The position numbers and the translations under genes are program-made. From NCBI GenBank assembly GCA_036620675.1, contig JAZHEE010000067.1: a stretch of DNA of 6,667 nucleotides. The stretch is one strand, 5' to 3'. This document shows positions 5,138 to 6,667 of this stretch, one piece after another. Each line of letters begins with the position of its first letter. Position 1 is the first letter of the stretch. Below the pieces are notes generated by a model that did not search any database, had not been told where the DNA came from, and saw only the letters and a program-made list of their open reading frames with translations. Source of the stretch: Jejubacter sp036620675 (GTDB taxonomy: Bacteria > Pseudomonadota > Gammaproteobacteria > Enterobacterales > Enterobacteriaceae).

Positions 5138-6102
5138 ATGTCAGGCAGAAAAGGAAAGGGCGGAAAGTCACCGGTTCCCCATGACGGGCTGTTCAAAACC
5201 TTCCTGACCCACACCGATACCGCCCGGGATTTTCTGGCCCTGCATCTGCCCGCAGAGCTGCTGCAGTTGTGCGACCTGACCACCCTGCAGCTGGAGTCAG
5301 GCTCCTTTATTGAGGAAAACCTGCGGACCTATTTTGCCGACGTGCTTTATTCCCTGAAAACCGCCGAGGGTGAGGGATACATTTATACTCTCATTGAGCA
5401 CCAGAGCAGCCCGGACAGGCATATGGCGTTTAGACTCATGCGGTACTCCATTGCCGCCATGCAGAAACACCTGGACGCCGGTCATGAACAGCTGCCGTGG
5501 TTATTCCGCTGCTGTTTTCCCACGGTCGTGGCAGCCCCTGGCCCCACACGCTGAACTGGACGGAGCTGTTTGCCAGCCCGGAAACAGCGCGAAAACTGTA
5601 TACCGGTGATTTTCCCCTCATCGATGTTGGCGCCATCGATGACGATGAAATAATGAAGCACCGCCGGATTGCCCTGCTGGAACTGATGCTCAAGCACGCA
5701 CAAACCCGCGACCTGGCTGAGCTGACCGAACATCTGGTCACCCTGCTGATTGCGGGTTACACTACCGATGAGCAGCTGGTCACTTTGATGAACTGGATGC
5801 TGCAGACGGGAGACACGGCCAGACCCGAGGCATTCCTGCAGGAACTGGCCCGCCGGTCACCGCAACACGAGGAGATATTAATGACTATTGCACAACGACT
5901 GGAACAGAAGGCCCGTGAAGAAGGGCGCCAGGAAGGACGCATGGAGGGCATCCAGCTTGGCGAACAGCGCGGCATTGAGAAAGGTGAGCGCGAAGCGACC
6001 CTGAAAATAGCCCGCACGATGCTGCAAAGTGGCATCGACCGCAATACAGTGATGGGCATGACCGGTCTGACTGAAGACGACCTGGCACAGATCCGCCACT
6101 AA
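5138..6102 (+). pseudogene. Rpn-family (YhgA-like, Transposase_31) nuclease gene broken by a frameshift
   Basis: Rpn proteins are PD-(D/E)XK DNases that promote recombination and, in E. coli, act as toxic anti-phage proteins. The gene starts at 5138 after GGAG (5127-5130). Frame 2 encodes the N-terminal nuclease domain: HDGLFKTFL near 15-23, then putative catalytic Asp68 (FADVLY) and Glu87/Gln89 (LIEHQS). Around 5497 the family sequence moves from frame 2 to frame 1: frame 2 ends LP-WLFRCC and stops at 5552-5554, while frame 1 continues VVIPLLFSHGRGSPWP to the TAA at 6100. Adding one G (CTGCCG-GTGGTT) restores about 321 residues, the usual family length, so a one-base deletion is the simplest cause. 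No slippery heptamer is visible, which argues against programmed shifting. A 138-residue truncated product with the nuclease residues could still be made. A sequencing error is the main alternative. Confidence 0.85.
5881..6102 (+). CDS. RpnS-like small protein from an internal start in the rpn gene
   Basis: An in-frame ATG at 5881 is preceded by GAGGAG at 5869-5874 with 6 bases between, the strongest ribosome binding site in this part of the window although it lies in mid-gene. It would give 73 residues (MTIAQRLEQKAREEGRQEGR...) forming the whole C-terminal domain: a charged helix with spaced glycines (EEGRQEGRMEGIQLGEQRGIEKGERE) and a final small bundle ending GLTEDDLAQIRH. In E. coli, rpn genes are known to make such internally started RpnS proteins, which bind and block full-length RpnL. 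Here this frame lies after the frameshift and is intact. An independent promoter is not obvious; it may be read from the rpn transcript. The start is seen in the sequence; expression and function are inferred from the family. Confidence 0.6.
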   Translation: MTIAQRLEQKAREEGRQEGRMEGIQLGEQRGIEKGEREATLKIARTMLQSGIDRNTVMGMTGLTEDDLAQIRH

Positions 6103-6395
6103 TCCCCCTTTCCTGGCTCTCCAGTTGTCACGTTCTGCGCGGTGGCCAGTGACGCGACACGTTCACGCAGGTCATCAGAGAGAAAGACGCCCGCCCCGGC
6201 GGCAAACGCCGACGGTATCCTGACGCGCCGTGATACGGGCTTGTAGATTTCGCCGGTCTCTGGCCTGATTTTCAGGCCTGCCTTAAGCCAGCGGCTCAGC
6301 TCCTGGGGAAGGATATCCGGGTTGTCCTTCAGAAAACGCGCCCGGTTTCCGCGCGCTGTTCCGTACACGCTGTCAATGTAGTCGGTCAGCAGCAT
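6099..6395 (-). CDS. small helix-turn-helix-like protein, possible regulator
   Basis: I do not recognise a named gene. From the ATG at 6395 the product has 98 residues, starting MLLTDYIDSVYGTARGNRARFLKDN. The pattern LTDYIDSVYG...RARFLKDNPDILPQELSRWLKAG (residues 3-40) resembles YdaS/Cro-type helix-turn-helix proteins, with PQELSRWLKAG as a possible recognition helix. The rest is basic and probably flexible (YKPVSRRVRIPSAFAAG), then a short helix (DDLRERVASLATAQ). A longer ATG at 6425 lacks an RBS and lies in the likely promoter, so 6395 (TGGA 7 bases upstream) is preferred. It is convergent with rpn and overlaps its end by 4 bases. Function is inferred from the fold-like pattern only. Confidence 0.65.
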   Translation of the reverse strand: MLLTDYIDSVYGTARGNRARFLKDNPDILPQELSRWLKAGLKIRPETGEIYKPVSRRVRIPSAFAAGAGVFLSDDLRERVASLATAQNVTTGEPGKGD

Positions 6396-6413
6396 AACGA
6401 TATCCACAGAAGT

Positions 6414-6437
6414 GTTTATAAACATAATCGTTTATAT
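6414..6437 (-). promoter_or_regulatory. AT-rich promoter/operator region of the small HTH gene
   Basis: The palindrome GTTTATAAAC (6414-6423) is followed by a second GTTTATA at 6430-6436, so the 7-mer recurs 16 bases apart. On the minus strand GATTAT (about 6429-6424) can serve as a -10, with a weak TTCAAA about 17 bases upstream. Repeated sites over its own promoter suit autoregulation by the HTH-like product. This is inferred. Confidence 0.35.
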
Positions 6438-6596
6438 CACATACATTTTGAACTGGCGAGCAGTGCGCAGCCAGTCCACTGAATGGCGCGAAGCGGCATG
6501 GAGGCGCCAGCAGGTGGTAAACAGAATACTGATGGTGAGTGGCGCCGGGACCCGGCGTAGCCGGTTACTCTGTTGATAGGTTCCACCAATCTATTG
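6438..6596. other. GC-rich intergenic stretch with dyads, no gene assigned
   Basis: This stretch has a dyad ACTGGC (6452-6457)/GCCAGT (6470-6475), a GGCGCC at 6503-6508 and a tight GC hairpin, CGCCGG (6543-6548)/CCGGCG (6552-6557). Two short open frames cross it: 25 codons on + (6483-6560) and, on -, an open frame ending at the TGA at 6439-6437 with an ATG at 6499. Neither has a good RBS. It may be a conserved repeat or structured site, but I cannot name it. Confidence 0.35.
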
Positions 6597-6625
6597 TTGA
6601 CAGACATCAGCACCAAAATCAGAAT
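6597..6625 (+). promoter_or_regulatory. sigma70-like promoter for the gene entering at 6661
   Basis: A perfect -35 TTGACA at 6597-6602 is followed after 17 bases by CAGAAT (6620-6625), a 4-of-6 match to the -10. Transcription would start near 6632, inside the following inverted repeat, and run into the ATG at 6661. Confidence 0.55.
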
Positions 6626-6652
6626 GTCACATAATCGAACGTATATGTGACA
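6625..6652. repeat. 28-base perfect-arm dyad, likely operator
   Basis: TGTCACATA (6625-6633) and TATGTGACA (6644-6652) are perfect 9-base inverted arms around 10 bases. The dyad begins at the -10 and covers the expected transcription start, the classic place for a repressor. It ends just before the RBS of the next gene. The binding protein is unknown; the downstream product or the small HTH-like protein are candidates. Confidence 0.55.
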
Positions 6653-6660
6653 GGTGTAAA

Positions 6661-6667
6661 ATGTTAA
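6661..6667 (+). CDS. start of a gene continuing beyond the window
   Basis: The last seven bases are ATGTTAA, read as Met-Leu and a partial codon. AGGTG at 6652-6656 lies 4 bases upstream, and a promoter and dyad precede it, so a real start is likely. Nothing can be said about the product. Confidence 0.4.

Noticed and set aside
5484..5500. Programmed -1 frameshifting in rpn
   Set aside because: No X-XXY-YYZ slippery heptamer occurs at the switch, and a single missing G explains the break fully.
5436..6099. Minus-strand ORFs under rpn
   Set aside because: They are antisense shadows of a recognised family; compositions are biased and no start signals are seen.
6483..6560. 25-codon + strand ORF (MARSGMEAPAGGKQN...)
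   Set aside because: It has no RBS and lies over hairpin-forming sequence; the opposite strand is equally open.
1..6667. CRISPR array, tRNA or rRNA genes
   Set aside because: No regularly spaced direct repeats, cloverleaf-like segments or rRNA motifs were seen on either strand.

Overview
The window looks like the maintenance region of a large low-copy enterobacterial plasmid or plasmid-prophage. The evidence is a P1/P7-type ParA-ParB-parS partition system, a plasmid-style umuDC pair close to E. coli UmuD/UmuC, a small serine resolvase and an Rpn/YhgA-family gene. Klebsiella/Escherichia-type IncF plasmids are the most natural host, but no replication gene lies inside the window, so the replicon type is not decided here.

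Layout. Bases 1-75 look like the right end of an unidentified insertion element: a short open frame ends at 47, followed by a terminus that reads GGGTCTTCCCCGAT inward. It abuts exactly half of a LexA box. Next come umuD (107-529) and umuC (529-1803) on +, overlapping by one base. parS (1800-1882) fills the whole gap between the stops of convergent umuC and parB. On -, parA (4064-2859) and parB (2859-1885) form an operon that also overlaps by one base. The 345-base gap 4065-4409 separates divergent parA from the + strand resolvase gene (4410-5030). It holds candidate par operator repeats and three dyads that could form a resolvase res site. An Rpn-family nuclease gene follows (5138-6102). It carries a one-base frameshift near 5497, but contains an intact internal start with a strong ribosome binding site at 5881 (RpnS-like). 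A small helix-turn-helix-like protein gene lies convergently on - (6395-6099). The last 265 bases are GC-rich dyads, then a sigma70-like promoter over a perfect 9+9 inverted repeat, leading to an ATG at 6661 whose gene continues outside the window.

How it works together. ParA (Walker ATPase) and ParB acting on parS segregate the molecule. The resolvase would reduce multimers to monomers, which supports partition. UmuD (after RecA-stimulated self-cleavage) and UmuC would form an error-prone Pol V. Their usual LexA control appears damaged because only the right half of the SOS box remains. The rpn locus seems to have lost its full-length nuclease while keeping the internal small protein known in this family to inhibit it. 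Composition appears mosaic by eye: parAB and the par/res gap are AT-richer than the resolvase and rpn genes, suggesting assembly from modules of different origin.
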